DNA of 40,250 nt from Acidobacteriota bacterium (GCA_016871155.1 VFZO01000023.1:1-40250); one strand, 5' to 3'. Shown: positions 18,546 through 26,874, counted from the stretch's first letter. The notes: generated from the letters alone by a model not told the origin. A program made the numbers and translations.

Positions 18546-19376
18546 GTGGGAATTCTAATTTCAGCGTTGGTTGGGGCGGCTGTTTGGGCCGGACCGGCGG
18601 ATGATTTGTACCGGCAGACTCGCTATGCCGAGGCGCTGCAGGCGGTGTCCGGGGCGTTGGACGGGAAGAACGCTTCGGCCTATTTGCTGGCCGGGCGGGC
18701 GGCGTTTGGGCTTCGGGATTTTAAGAAGGCCTCGGAGTATCTAGAGCAGGCCACGGCGCTGGCGCCTTCGGACTCGGTGGCACGGCACTGGCTGGGGCGG
18801 GCGATGGGCCGGCGCGCCGAGACGGCGTTCCCGCTGGCGATGCCCGGGTTGGCGAGCAAGGCGCGTCAACACTTCGAAAAAGCGGTGTCGCTGGATTCCC
18901 GCAACTACGAGGCGCTGGAGGACCTGTTCACCTTCTACACGATGGCGCCCGGCTTCATGGGCGGCGGGTTGGAACGCGCCGAAGGGCTGGTGACGAAGTT
19001 CGAGGCGATAGGTGCGGCCGAAGGCGAGTATGCGCGCGCCCGGATGCAGGAGGAGCGCAAGCAGTACGCGCAGTCCGAGGCGCATTGGCGGCGGGCGTCG
19101 GAACTGGCGCCGAAATCGGCCGGCCGGCTGTTGGACATGGCTCGATTTCTGTCCAGGCGCGGGCGCGTGGCGGAAGGATTGGAGTGGGTGGCGCGCGCGG
19201 AGAAGCTAACGCCGGGAGCGCCCGAGGTTCTCTACGGAAAGGCCGAGTATCTTATTGAGGCCAAGCGCGACCTGCAGGCGGCGCGGGGCTTACTGGAGCA
19301 GTATTTGAAGGCGCCGCTCAATCCCGATCTGCCTTCGCGCTTCGACGTGGAAAAGCTGCTGAAGAAGACGCGATGA
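18546..19376 (+). CDS. Exported TPR-repeat protein
   Basis: 276 residues from GTG 18546. A short signal peptide (G-I-L-I-S-A-L-V-G-A-A-V-W-A, cleavage near AGP) is followed by tetratricopeptide repeats over the whole length: for example A-Y-L-L-A-G-R-A-A-F-G-L-R-D-F-K-K-A and A-R-Q-H-F-E-K-A-V-S-L-D-S, and later P-E-V-L-Y-G-K-A-E-Y-L-I-E-A. TPR proteins serve as protein-binding scaffolds. Its stop overlaps the start of the permease gene (ATGA), so the two are translationally coupled and probably function together in the periplasm or at the inner membrane. The partner is unknown. Confidence 0.82.
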   Translation: MGILISALVGAAVWAGPADDLYRQTRYAEALQAVSGALDGKNASAYLLAGRAAFGLRDFKKASEYLEQATALAPSDSVARHWLGRAMGRRAETAFPLAMPGLASKARQHFEKAVSLDSRNYEALEDLFTFYTMAPGFMGGGLERAEGLVTKFEAIGAAEGEYARARMQEERKQYAQSEAHWRRASELAPKSAGRLLDMARFLSRRGRVAEGLEWVARAEKLTPGAPEVLYGKAEYLIEAKRDLQAARGLLEQYLKAPLNPDLPSRFDVEKLLKKTR

Positions 19377-20575
19377 ACGTTCGCGAGGTGTTGCAGCAGA
19401 GCGTTCAAGCGCTGCGCGCGAACTGGGTGCGCACGCTGTTGACGGCGCTGGGCCTGGTGATCGGAAACGCGTCGGTGATTCTGGTAGTGACGATCTCGAT
19501 GACGAGCCGCGACTACGTGCTGGAGCAGATCCGGGGCATCGGATCGAATCTCATCATCGCTTACTACGAGGCAGGCAACCGAACGGGAACGTCGGTGGAG
19601 GCGGACTTCGTGAAGATCGCCGATGTGGTGGCGGTGCGCGAGGCGCTGCAGGGGCGGATTTCGGCGGCGACGGGCGTGATGACGGTCTACGACCAGATGG
19701 TGATCGAGGGCAAGGTGCGCGATGTGAAGATCATCGGCTCGGATGAGCAGTATGCGCCGCTGAGAAATCTGGTGCGCGTGGCGGGCCGGTTCATGGCCGC
19801 CGACGATGTGACGCTGCGAAACCGGGTGGCGATGTTGACGGAGAAGCTGGCGGTGCGATTATACGGAAGCAACTCGAACGCCGTGGGCCAGGTGGTGAAG
19901 ATCCAGGGACTGCAGTTCACGATCATCGGATCGTTTCGCGAGAAGACGGATAGCTTCGGGCTTTCGGAGTTGTCGACGGAGACGATTCTGATTCCGATGA
20001 CGGTGCTGAAGTATTTGACCTCCGAAGAGAAGATCGACCCGATGTACGTGCAGGCGCGCGATGCGGGGGAGGTGGTGGCGCTGACGCGGCAGGTGCAGTC
20101 GATATTGGAATCGCGGCACCGGGCGGGCGCGAAGTACTATGTCGACAACCTAACGGCGATTCTGGACGCGGCTGAGAGTATCGCGTTGATTCTTACGCTG
20201 GTGCTGGTGCTGGTGTCGGCGATCGCGCTGCTGATTTCCGGCATCGGGATCATGAACATCATGCTGGTGACCGTGACGGAGCGAACGCGGGAGATTGGCA
20301 TCCGGAGGAGTGTAGGCGCGACCCGGAACGCCGTATTGACGCAGTTTCTGGCCGAGGCAGTGCTGATCTCGATGGGGGGCGGGCTGGTGGGCATCGGCCT
20401 GGGCGTGGCCGGGCCGTGGGCGGCTTCGTACTTTTCGGGCGTGGACATTCCGATTTCGCCGGTGTCGGTGATGGTGGCGTTTGGGACGTCGTTCCTGGTG
20501 GGGCTTGTGTTCGGGTTGTTGCCCGCGCGGCGGGCGGCCGGGCTGAATCCGACGGAGGCGCTGCGGTACGAGTAG
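19373..20575 (+). CDS. MacB-type ABC transporter permease (FtsX family)
   Basis: 400 residues, normal for a MacB-like permease without a fused ATPase. Its layout is TM1 near residues 20-45, a periplasmic MacB_PCD domain to about 265, and three C-terminal helices. The FtsX signature M-N-I-M-L-V-T-V-T-E-R-T-R-E-I-G-I-R-R-S-V-G-A is at the last domain, followed by G-L-L-P-A-R-R-A-A-G-L-N-P-T-E-A-L-R-Y-E at the C-terminus. Such permeases work as mechanotransmission proteins in export of peptides or lipoproteins. No ATP-binding subunit lies next to it, so it must use one encoded elsewhere. ATG overlaps the stop of the TPR gene by four bases. Confidence 0.9.
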   Translation: MNVREVLQQSVQALRANWVRTLLTALGLVIGNASVILVVTISMTSRDYVLEQIRGIGSNLIIAYYEAGNRTGTSVEADFVKIADVVAVREALQGRISAATGVMTVYDQMVIEGKVRDVKIIGSDEQYAPLRNLVRVAGRFMAADDVTLRNRVAMLTEKLAVRLYGSNSNAVGQVVKIQGLQFTIIGSFREKTDSFGLSELSTETILIPMTVLKYLTSEEKIDPMYVQARDAGEVVALTRQVQSILESRHRAGAKYYVDNLTAILDAAESIALILTLVLVLVSAIALLISGIGIMNIMLVTVTERTREIGIRRSVGATRNAVLTQFLAEAVLISMGGGLVGIGLGVAGPWAASYFSGVDIPISPVSVMVAFGTSFLVGLVFGLLPARRAAGLNPTEALRYE

Positions 20576-20613
20576 TTTGTGCCGGGCGGCGCACGTGTGA
20601 TATTGTTTCCGGG

Positions 20614-20631
20614 CGCGGCCGTTTCGCCGCG
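20614..20631 (+). promoter_or_regulatory. Small hairpin between the permease and the VPEID-type gene
   Basis: CGCGGC (20614-20619) pairs with GCCGCG (20626-20631) around a 6-nt loop. It lies 28 nt before the ATG of the micro-protein. No T-tract follows; the role is unknown. Confidence 0.35.
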
Positions 20632-20659
20632 GAGGAAGAACTAAGAGGAGATGAGCAAC

Positions 20660-20824
20660 ATGACACACAGCATACGAATCATTTTGGGCGGCTTGGCGGC
20701 GTCGAGCCTGGCATTCGCGAGTGCGATTACGGTCCCCGAGATCAATATGACCTCGGCCGCGGGAGCGATTTCGCTGATCGGTGGAGCGGCGCTGGTGCTT
20801 CGCAGCCGCCGCAAGAAGAGCTAA
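20660..20824 (+). CDS. VPEID-CTERM-type micro-protein, presumed exosortase E substrate
   Basis: 54 residues. ATG 20660 is preferred over ATG 20651 because AGAGGAG (20644-20650) is 9 nt upstream of the former and touches the latter. The protein has a Sec signal peptide (I-I-L-G-G-L-A-A-S-S-L-A-F-A, cleavage after AFA), then S-A-I-T, then V-P-E-I-N at residues 25-29, a hydrophobic helix (A-A-G-A-I-S-L-I-G-G-A-A-L-V-L) and a basic tail R-S-R-R-K-K-S. That is the tripartite VPEID-CTERM sorting signal recognised by exosortase E, with Asn in place of the usual Asp. The exosortase E/CPBP gene lies at 21685. If both ends are removed, only a handful of residues remain, so it may give rise to a short peptide or act as a lipid-like anchor. 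The assignment rests on motif and neighbourhood. Confidence 0.82.
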   Translation: MTHSIRIILGGLAASSLAFASAITVPEINMTSAAGAISLIGGAALVLRSRRKKS

Positions 20825-20836
20825 CGGCCACCTGAT

Positions 20837-21634
20837 TCAATCCTTCCGGAACGGCGCGAAGAGTATCGCGATCACGCTGCGATGCCTGGACTCCGGAAAG
20901 TTTGCAATCCCCGTCGGAAAGCCCGGCAGTGAACTGGCTGGGGCCTTGCGCCACGTGCCGGCAAGGCGGTCCCAGCAGGTGAGTGCCTGGCCAAAGTTGG
21001 AGTTGAAGTCGGCCGGGTCCGCCGAGTGATGGACCCGGTGAATCGTGGGTGTGACGAAGACGGCACGCAAAGGGCGTTCCAGCGCCGGCGGGAGAGCCAC
21101 ATTCGCATGACTGACCAGATTCACCAGGGTCGAGATCAACTCGGAGGCGAGTGCCGCGCCTGGAGGCGCGCATAGGAGGGCGACGGCCGCCGTTTTCACG
21201 CCAGTTGCCGCGACGATTTCGAATGGATGGAAGCGAGCCGCCACGGAGACGTCGAAATCGGGGTCCGAGTGATGGACCGCGTGGAAACGCCAAAGGAGCG
21301 GCACGGCGTGGAAGAGCCGGTGCGCGGCGTATTGCGCCAGGTCGAGAGCCAGAACGGCGATCAGCCACTGGAGCGGAACCGGGAGACCGGGGCGATTGAG
21401 CAGGCCCCACGCTCCGTTTTGGACAGCGAGCGCCGTGACGACGGGCGTGGTCCGCAAGACGACCGATTGGAGGGCCGCGGCGGCGAGGAGAAGTGCTCCG
21501 TGGTTCAGCCAGCGGCGCCCGGTTGGCCGGGTCAGCGGCGCCGCCGGGCTGAGAGATTCGTAGACCGAAAGAAGGAGGAAGCCCGCGCCGAAGCCGATGA
21601 CGATGCTTGCATTCTCGAGTTCGTTCCAGTTCAT
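20837..21634 (-). CDS. Sterol desaturase / fatty acid hydroxylase superfamily membrane protein
   Basis: 265 residues from ATG 21634. The frame continues to 21784 but that would overlap the divergent exosortase gene, and the protein before Met51 is low-complexity Arg/Pro. Four to five membrane helices carry the di-iron histidine clusters of the family: H-R-L-F-H (105-109), H-A-V-H-H (118-122), H-x-F at 136, H-x-N at 176, and H-R-V-H-H (199-203). The enzyme hydroxylates or desaturates a lipid in the inner membrane using O2. It lies between the VPEID-type gene (12 bp away, convergent) and the divergent exosortase E gene, so a role in making or modifying a lipid for the sorting system is possible but is only an inference. 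Confidence 0.88.
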   Translation of the reverse strand: MNWNELENASIVIGFGAGFLLLSVYESLSPAAPLTRPTGRRWLNHGALLLAAAALQSVVLRTTPVVTALAVQNGAWGLLNRPGLPVPLQWLIAVLALDLAQYAAHRLFHAVPLLWRFHAVHHSDPDFDVSVAARFHPFEIVAATGVKTAAVALLCAPPGAALASELISTLVNLVSHANVALPPALERPLRAVFVTPTIHRVHHSADPADFNSNFGQALTCWDRLAGTWRKAPASSLPGFPTGIANFPESRHRSVIAILFAPFRKD

Positions 21635-21684
21635 GGCGCGCCGCGATCCGGCAGATGGAGGCTCGGCGATTGTACCATGAGCGG

Positions 21685-23259
21685 GTGGGGATTCTCGAAG
21701 GAATGGCCGGGAGGGCGCTGGCGTGTGCGCTGTTACTCGGCGTGGAGGGGCTGGCCGTTTCGTTGGCCTTCGATGGGGGGACAATCACCGCGGAGCGGGG
21801 CGCGCTCGGCGCCGTGCGGGATTGGGGAGCCTGGACGCTTCGATGGGCGCTGGCGTCGGCGTTGCTGTTCGGCGCGCTGGTGTGGCAAAAGGGAAACACA
21901 GCGGCCGCCGGCTCGCGTTTCCGGCCCGGATGGCTGCTAGGGAACCTGGCCGTGTTTGGGATGTTCTGGACCCTGGGGACGCGGGTCTACGGCGGCGAGG
22001 CCACGGCTGGAGCCGCGATTGCCGGTTGGCTGGCCGCGGGTATTGGGATGGTGATCACGGCGGCGATGGCCGTAGCGCGGCTTGCGGATTGGGCGGCGTT
22101 TGCGCGCACGACGGGATGGCTAGGGCCGCAGGCAGCGCTCGCCGCGGCGATCGGATGTGCGGCGGGCCTGCTGAGTTGGCGCCTGTGGGGGCCGGTGACA
22201 CTCGCAACGTTCTCACTATCGGAGATGGTGCTGGGGCTGTTTCGTTCGGAGTATGTGTCGGACCCGGACTCGGCGAAACTCGGCACAAGCCGGTTTTTTG
22301 TGTTTATCAGCCAGGAGTGTTCCGGGCTGGAAGGCGTGGGGCTGATGCTGGTTTGCGGGTTGATGTGGCTCACGGTGTTCCGCAGCGAATTCCGCTTTCC
22401 GCGGGCGCTTCTGCTGCTGCCCGCCGGCATGGTGTTGATTTACCTGTCGAACGTGGCGCGCATCGTCGTGCTGATATTGATTGGGGACGCCGGATACCGT
22501 GAGATCGCTGCGCGGGGATTTCACTCGCAGGCGGGATGGCTGGCGTTTTGCGCCGTGACGATCGGCTTCATGGTGGTGTCCGGAAGAAGCGATCTGTTCC
22601 GGGCCGTGCGGGACGAGGACGAGGTGGAGTATGCCGCGGCTCCGTACTTGGCGCCGTTTCTGGCGGTCATGGCGGCGGCGGTCGTTTCGCAAGCGATGAC
22701 GGGATCGTTCGAATGGATGTACGTGTTGCGAATACCGGCCGCGATCGCCGCGTTGCTCTACTTTCGAACGAGGTACCGGACCATCGATTGGCGGTTCGGC
22801 TGGCCGGCGGCGGCGGCCGGATTTCTAGTGTTCGCCGTTTGGGCGGCGTACGACTTGTTGATGGGCGGCGAAGCGGCGGGAATGCCAGTTGAGCTGCGGA
22901 ACGCCAGTAGCGGCGTGCGTGTTGCGTGGCTCGCGGCGCGGTGCGTGAGTGCGGCGATCGCCGTTCCGGTGGTGGAGGAGTTGGCGTTCCGGGGGTTTTG
23001 TCAGAGACGGTTGCAGGCGGAGGACTTTGACCGCGTGCCGTGGACCAGTTGGAATTGGCCTGGGCTGATCGGGGCGTCTACCGTTTTCGGTTTATTGCAT
23101 GGATCGTACTGGCATGTGGGAACTGTGGCCGGGGCGATATATGGCGGGGTTATGGTGTACCGGGGGCGGTTGGGTGAAGCCGTGGCGGCGCATGCGATTA
23201 CTAATGGGTTGTTGGCAGCGTATGTCCTGGCGACGGGCCGGTGGCAGATGTGGGCCTGA
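21685..23259 (+). CDS. xrtE: Exosortase E / CPBP (CAAX-like) protease fusion
   Basis: 524 residues from GTG 21685; ATG 21655 and ATG 21703 are alternatives and none has a good ribosome binding site at proper spacing. The N-terminal half has about eight membrane helices and the exosortase triad: Cys212 in S-Q-E-C-S-G-L-E-G, Arg259 in S-N-V-A-R-I-V-V-L and His280 in F-H-S-Q-A-G-W. The C-terminal half (about 315-524) is a CPBP intramembrane protease: E-E-L-A-F-R (431-436), F-G-L-L-H-G (His472) and H-A-I-T-N-G (His503, Asn507). This fusion is the hallmark of the VPEID-CTERM system, in which the exosortase is thought to cleave and re-attach short substrates. It is divergent from the hydroxylase gene and 860 bp from the presumed substrate. 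Confidence 0.9.
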   Translation: MGILEGMAGRALACALLLGVEGLAVSLAFDGGTITAERGALGAVRDWGAWTLRWALASALLFGALVWQKGNTAAAGSRFRPGWLLGNLAVFGMFWTLGTRVYGGEATAGAAIAGWLAAGIGMVITAAMAVARLADWAAFARTTGWLGPQAALAAAIGCAAGLLSWRLWGPVTLATFSLSEMVLGLFRSEYVSDPDSAKLGTSRFFVFISQECSGLEGVGLMLVCGLMWLTVFRSEFRFPRALLLLPAGMVLIYLSNVARIVVLILIGDAGYREIAARGFHSQAGWLAFCAVTIGFMVVSGRSDLFRAVRDEDEVEYAAAPYLAPFLAVMAAAVVSQAMTGSFEWMYVLRIPAAIAALLYFRTRYRTIDWRFGWPAAAAGFLVFAVWAAYDLLMGGEAAGMPVELRNASSGVRVAWLAARCVSAAIAVPVVEELAFRGFCQRRLQAEDFDRVPWTSWNWPGLIGASTVFGLLHGSYWHVGTVAGAIYGGVMVYRGRLGEAVAAHAITNGLLAAYVLATGRWQMWA

Positions 23260-23263
23260 GGGG

Positions 23264-23578
23264 CTAGGCGACGGTGGTGAGCGACAATTCGACGGAGTCG
23301 CCGGTGCGCAGGTGTTCCCGGGCGCGCACTTGCGCCTTGATGGGCAGCAGGTAGGCATTGCGCCGGCGGTCCCAGAAAATCGATGTGTTCCAGCGCGTGA
23401 CGCCGAGCGCTACCCGGACGCGCACAGACCCGCCCGGTTTCTGCGCGCCGCGGTGAGCCGCGTGGAGCTCGGCGGAGACGGCAGCCGGCACCGTGACGAA
23501 ATGCCACGCGGCGGCGCCGTCGTAGAGCCACAGCGGTGCGCGAAAGAGGTACTCGGTTTGCGCGCTATCCCTTGCCAT
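23264..23578 (-). CDS. DUF1905 domain protein
   Basis: 104 residues. It matches the DUF1905 pattern: F-R-A-P-L-W-L-Y at the N-terminus, A-A-W-H-F-V-T-V-P, G-S-V-R-V-R-V-A-L-G, W-N-T-S-I-F-W-D, Y-L-L-P-I-K-A-Q-V-R and T-G-D-S-V-E-L-S-L at the end. DUF1905 proteins are small beta-barrel cytosolic proteins of unknown function. The start overlaps the end of the DoxX-like gene by 14 bp, and no ribosome binding site is visible, suggesting coupled translation. It converges with the exosortase gene, with 4 bp between the stop codons. Confidence 0.88.
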   Translation of the reverse strand: MARDSAQTEYLFRAPLWLYDGAAAWHFVTVPAAVSAELHAAHRGAQKPGGSVRVRVALGVTRWNTSIFWDRRRNAYLLPIKAQVRAREHLRTGDSVELSLTTVA

Positions 23579-24149
23579 GCCCGAAGAAGTTCACGAGCGT
23601 CTGGTCGAATGCAAACAGAGCAGCCATCAGCATTAGCGCGAAGGCGGCCGCCTTCGCCCGCGCGGCGAACGGTGAGGGCGCTTCGTTTGACGACGGCAGC
23701 AGCGTCCGGATGGCCTGGAGAACGCGGTCTCCGTTCAAAGCGACTATGAGGAACAACAAGAGTGTGTAGATCGTCGCGCTGGCGAGCGCGCCGTACTTGT
23801 CGAGAAAGATCACGTCGAAGACGATAATGTTCACCATGATCGGCAAGAGGATGGCTACTCCGATGAGTTTGGTCCGGTTCCAGAGCAGGAACCAAGCGCC
23901 GGCGACTTCGGCGATGCCGATGAAGAAGATGTAGGCGAACGAGTAGCCCATGAAGGTCCACGCCAACTCGAATGGCCCGGCTTGATCGAGCGTAAGGCTC
24001 GCGACATCCGGTGGCAGGTGGCCCCGGCGGTAGAACTGGCCGCCGAGAATCTTCCCGATGCCGTAGATGTTCAGAAAGATAAAAACGTACCAGCGGGCGG
24101 CGAGTTCGACGACTCTGGCGCGGCTTTGGGACTGCGGCTGTTGTTCCAT
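23565..24149 (-). CDS. DoxX-like integral membrane protein
   Basis: 194 residues with four predicted helices: W-Y-V-F-I-F-L-N-I-Y-G-I-G-K (about 20-33), a helix with F-A-Y-I-F-F-I-G-I-A-E-V-A-G-A-W-F-L-L (about 70-90), I-L-L-P-I-M-V-N-I-I-V-F-D-V-I-F-L (about 100-118) and Y-T-L-L-L-F-L-I-V-A-L (about 128-138), plus a last helix near 165-185. The layout and the E-V-A-G-A motif fit the DoxX superfamily. Such proteins sit in the inner membrane and often accompany redox enzymes; here it follows a berberine-bridge-type oxidase by 41 bp on the same strand. Function is unproven. Confidence 0.7.
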   Translation of the reverse strand: MEQQPQSQSRARVVELAARWYVFIFLNIYGIGKILGGQFYRRGHLPPDVASLTLDQAGPFELAWTFMGYSFAYIFFIGIAEVAGAWFLLWNRTKLIGVAILLPIMVNIIVFDVIFLDKYGALASATIYTLLLFLIVALNGDRVLQAIRTLLPSSNEAPSPFAARAKAAAFALMLMAALFAFDQTLVNFFGHGKG

Positions 24150-24190
24150 GGCTATCCGGAAGTACGAGGCGGGAGCGAGGAATGTTCCGG

Positions 24191-25531
24191 CTAAGGCTGG
24201 ATGTTCTGATTTCGCCGGAAGCGGTTTCCAGGATCGAAACGGGCTTTCACTTCGCGGAGTCTAGCGTAGTTGGCACCGTAGGCCTCGGCGGTGCGGCCGG
24301 TTTCGTCGCTGGAGAGGGCGTTGACGTAGACCGAGCCGGCGGTCCATGGCTGCAGGGAGCGGAAGGTGTTGCGCGTCCAATCGATCTGCGCGGCGTCTTC
24401 CTCCGCGCCGGACCAGAGCGAAAGAATGACGAGGTCGAAAGCATGGTTCCGCGCGCCGAAGGCGGTGGCGCCCGGCTCGGGCGCCGTGGCCCGGCCGTGT
24501 GCATGTTCGATCATGACCAAGGTTCGCGGCGAGGGAATGGTGGTGGTCGCCGCCGCCACGGCGTCGATGGCTTCGCCGGGGAGCCCGGAGAGGTAGCTCG
24601 ATTTCCAGTAGCTGCGAATGCCGTAGGGCGCGGCCCCGTCGAGCATTTGCTGCAGCGCGAGATATGGCATCCAGTTGACCATGTCTGCGACCGGCGGCCC
24701 AAACTTACGGAGCGGTTCGAGGAGCCGTTCGCCTTCGGCGCGATCGTCGCCGCAGTAGCACGGGATTAAAGCGACCGCGGGGAATCCATCGGGAGTTGTG
24801 ACGATACCGCTGTAGACAATCAACTCGTCAGGCAGGCCCGCCTCGCAGAAGTCGCGAAAATGGCGAAGGACCTCCGCTGTGGAGGATCTTGGATAGACGA
24901 GCATGCCGGAAAGGACTTGAGTGACCGGGTACAGGCGGTAGGTGATCGAGGTGACCACACCGAAGTTTCCACCTCCGCCCTTCAGCGCCCAGAACAGGTC
25001 CGGATTCTCTTCCGCGCTCGCCGTCACGACGGTTCCGCCGGCCGTGACGACTTCGTAGGAGAGCGTGTTGTCGCAGGCGAGACCGCAACGGCCCATGAGC
25101 CATCCGATGCCGCCGCCGAGAGTCAGCCCGGCGATCCCAGTTGTGGAAACCAGGCCACCGGTGGTTGCGAGCCCGTGTAGCTGTGTTTCGCGATCGAACG
25201 AACCCCAGGTGTGTCCGGTCTGCGCAGTGGCGGTCCGGGCCTTGGGGTCGACCGTCATGCCCTTCATCGGAGTGACATCGATGACGAGTCCATCGTCCAC
25301 CATTGCCAGCCCTGCGACGTTGTGGCCCCCGGCGCGGATGGCCGGATAGACGCCGCTCTCTTCGGCGAAGCGGACAGCCGCGACGACATCGGCGGGGCCC
25401 GTGCATCGCGCGATGACGGCGGGCCGCCGGTCGATCATTCCGTTCCAGATTTGGCGCGCGGAGTCATAGCCGGCGGCGCCGGGAGTGAGAATTTCGCCGC
25501 GGAAGCGCGGCCGCAGTTTTTCGATGTCCAT
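24191..25531 (-). CDS. FAD-linked oxidase of the berberine bridge enzyme family
   Basis: 446 residues. The N-terminal FAD-binding PCMH/VAO domain has A-I-R-A-G-G-H-N with His70 as the expected covalent FAD attachment site, and G-L-T-L-G-G-G-I-G-W-L-M-G-R-C-G (135-150); C149 or C153 could provide the second FAD bond seen in bicovalent members. The C-terminal BBE motif N-Y-A-R-L-R-E-V-K-A-R-F-D-P-G-N-R-F is intact. Bacterial members oxidise sugars, amines or phenolics with O2. No signal peptide is present. The DoxX-like and DUF1905 genes follow on the same strand with 41-bp and overlapping spacing, so the three likely form an operon. It is divergent from the sugar dehydrogenase homologue. Confidence 0.9.
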   Translation of the reverse strand: MDIEKLRPRFRGEILTPGAAGYDSARQIWNGMIDRRPAVIARCTGPADVVAAVRFAEESGVYPAIRAGGHNVAGLAMVDDGLVIDVTPMKGMTVDPKARTATAQTGHTWGSFDRETQLHGLATTGGLVSTTGIAGLTLGGGIGWLMGRCGLACDNTLSYEVVTAGGTVVTASAEENPDLFWALKGGGGNFGVVTSITYRLYPVTQVLSGMLVYPRSSTAEVLRHFRDFCEAGLPDELIVYSGIVTTPDGFPAVALIPCYCGDDRAEGERLLEPLRKFGPPVADMVNWMPYLALQQMLDGAAPYGIRSYWKSSYLSGLPGEAIDAVAAATTTIPSPRTLVMIEHAHGRATAPEPGATAFGARNHAFDLVILSLWSGAEEDAAQIDWTRNTFRSLQPWTAGSVYVNALSSDETGRTAEAYGANYARLREVKARFDPGNRFRRNQNIQP

Positions 25532-25621
25532 GGGAGGCCTACGTTTTTTCGGCTCATCTTATCATGCGCTGCCCGCACCAGCGTTCCTGTACACTGAGGA
25601 GAAACTTCGAAGGAGATGTTC

Positions 25622-26836
25622 ATGAGATTGGCGAATATGGCGTTGCTGCTCGCGGCGGCCGCGGCTTGGGCGCAAACGAACGCGGGCCCGAATAAACCGG
25701 AGACGGCGCTGCCGTTTAGTATGACCACAGTGTCGACATTCGGCTTGCCCTGGCGCATTGCCTTCCTGCCCGACGGACAGATGCTGGTCACCGAGAAGAT
25801 CGGCCCGGTGTGGCTGGTGTCGGCAAAGGGCGAAAAGATCGCGCCGCTGTCAGGCACGCCGCCGGTCTATTGGCAAGGGCAAAACGGAATGCTCGGCGTT
25901 TATGTTTCGCCGCACTTCGAGACGGACCAGAGCATCTACCTGACCTACATCGAGCCCGGCGAATACGGCGGCAGCCAGGTGCTGGCGCGGGGCAAACTGA
26001 TCACGGGCCGGGTGAAGCGCCTTGAGAACTTCGAGGTCCTGTGGCGGCAGATGCCGCGTGGCAAGGGCGGCCAGGCCGGCGGACAGATCGCGTTTTCGCC
26101 CGATGGGCAGTATATCTACATGACGGTCGGCGACCGCCAGCGCATGACGCCGGCGCAGGATCCGGATCAGCCCGTCGGAAAAATATTGCGGCTGACGCTG
26201 GACGGCAAGCCCGCCCCCGGCAATCCGAACTTTGGCAAGACGGGCGCCTCCACGATCTCGCTGATCGATCCTCCGCGCGATACCGAGGTGGCCAAGAACG
26301 CAAAGGTGGTGAGCACCTACACGTTCCCCGGTCCCAACATGACGCCGGCCGAGACGTGGGCCTCCGGATTCCGCGCTCCGTACGGACTGGCGTTTTCGCC
26401 CACGGGCGAGTTGTGGGAGGTGGAGCATGGGCCGCGCGGCGGCGACGAATTGAATCTGATTCAAAAGGGTAAGAACTACGGGTGGCCGCTGGCGTCGTTC
26501 GGCATGAACTACAACGAAGTGCCGATTCCGAGCCACGATTCGCGGCCCGAATTCACCAAGCCCGTGATTTATTGGGTACCGGTGATCGCTCCGGGCAATC
26601 TGATGTTCTATCAGGGCAAGAGATCGTTTCTGCAATGGGACGGCAGCGGCTTCATCAGCGGCATGGGCAGCATGAGTTTGAACCGTATCGTATTCGACGG
26701 CAAGGGCGGCGCGAAGGCGGCCGAGCGTTGGGAGGTCGGAAAGCGGATTCGCGATGTGGCGCAGGCGCCCGATGGAACGCTGTGGCTTCTGGAGGATGCG
26801 AATCCCGGCGCGCTGATCCATGTGACGCCCAAGTAG
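25622..26836 (+). CDS. PQQ-dependent sugar dehydrogenase (YliI/sGDH) family protein, catalytic His apparently replaced
   Basis: 404 residues. ATG 25622 is chosen over 25616 because AAGGAG (25610-25615) then has normal spacing and a signal peptide starts (N-M-A-L-L-L-A-A-A-A-A-W-A). The beta-propeller is complete: G-L-P-W-R-I-A-F-L-P-D-G, N-G-M-L-G-V-Y-V-S-P, A-Q-D-P-D-Q-P-V-G-K-I-L-R, A-P-Y-G-L-A-F-S-P-T-G-E-L-W-E-V-E-H-G-P-R-G-G-D and G-W-P-L-A-S. Family members oxidise aldoses in the periplasm. At the blade where homologues show N-H-F-G-G-R, with the catalytic base His, this protein reads G-Q-A-G-G-Q (150-155), so activity may be lost or altered. This comparison is from memory, not alignment. 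Confidence 0.85.
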   Translation: MRLANMALLLAAAAAWAQTNAGPNKPETALPFSMTTVSTFGLPWRIAFLPDGQMLVTEKIGPVWLVSAKGEKIAPLSGTPPVYWQGQNGMLGVYVSPHFETDQSIYLTYIEPGEYGGSQVLARGKLITGRVKRLENFEVLWRQMPRGKGGQAGGQIAFSPDGQYIYMTVGDRQRMTPAQDPDQPVGKILRLTLDGKPAPGNPNFGKTGASTISLIDPPRDTEVAKNAKVVSTYTFPGPNMTPAETWASGFRAPYGLAFSPTGELWEVEHGPRGGDELNLIQKGKNYGWPLASFGMNYNEVPIPSHDSRPEFTKPVIYWVPVIAPGNLMFYQGKRSFLQWDGSGFISGMGSMSLNRIVFDGKGGAKAAERWEVGKRIRDVAQAPDGTLWLLEDANPGALIHVTPK

Positions 26837-26874
26837 ACTGACGGGCTGTTTAGCTTGCTGAGTGCGGCGCCGTT

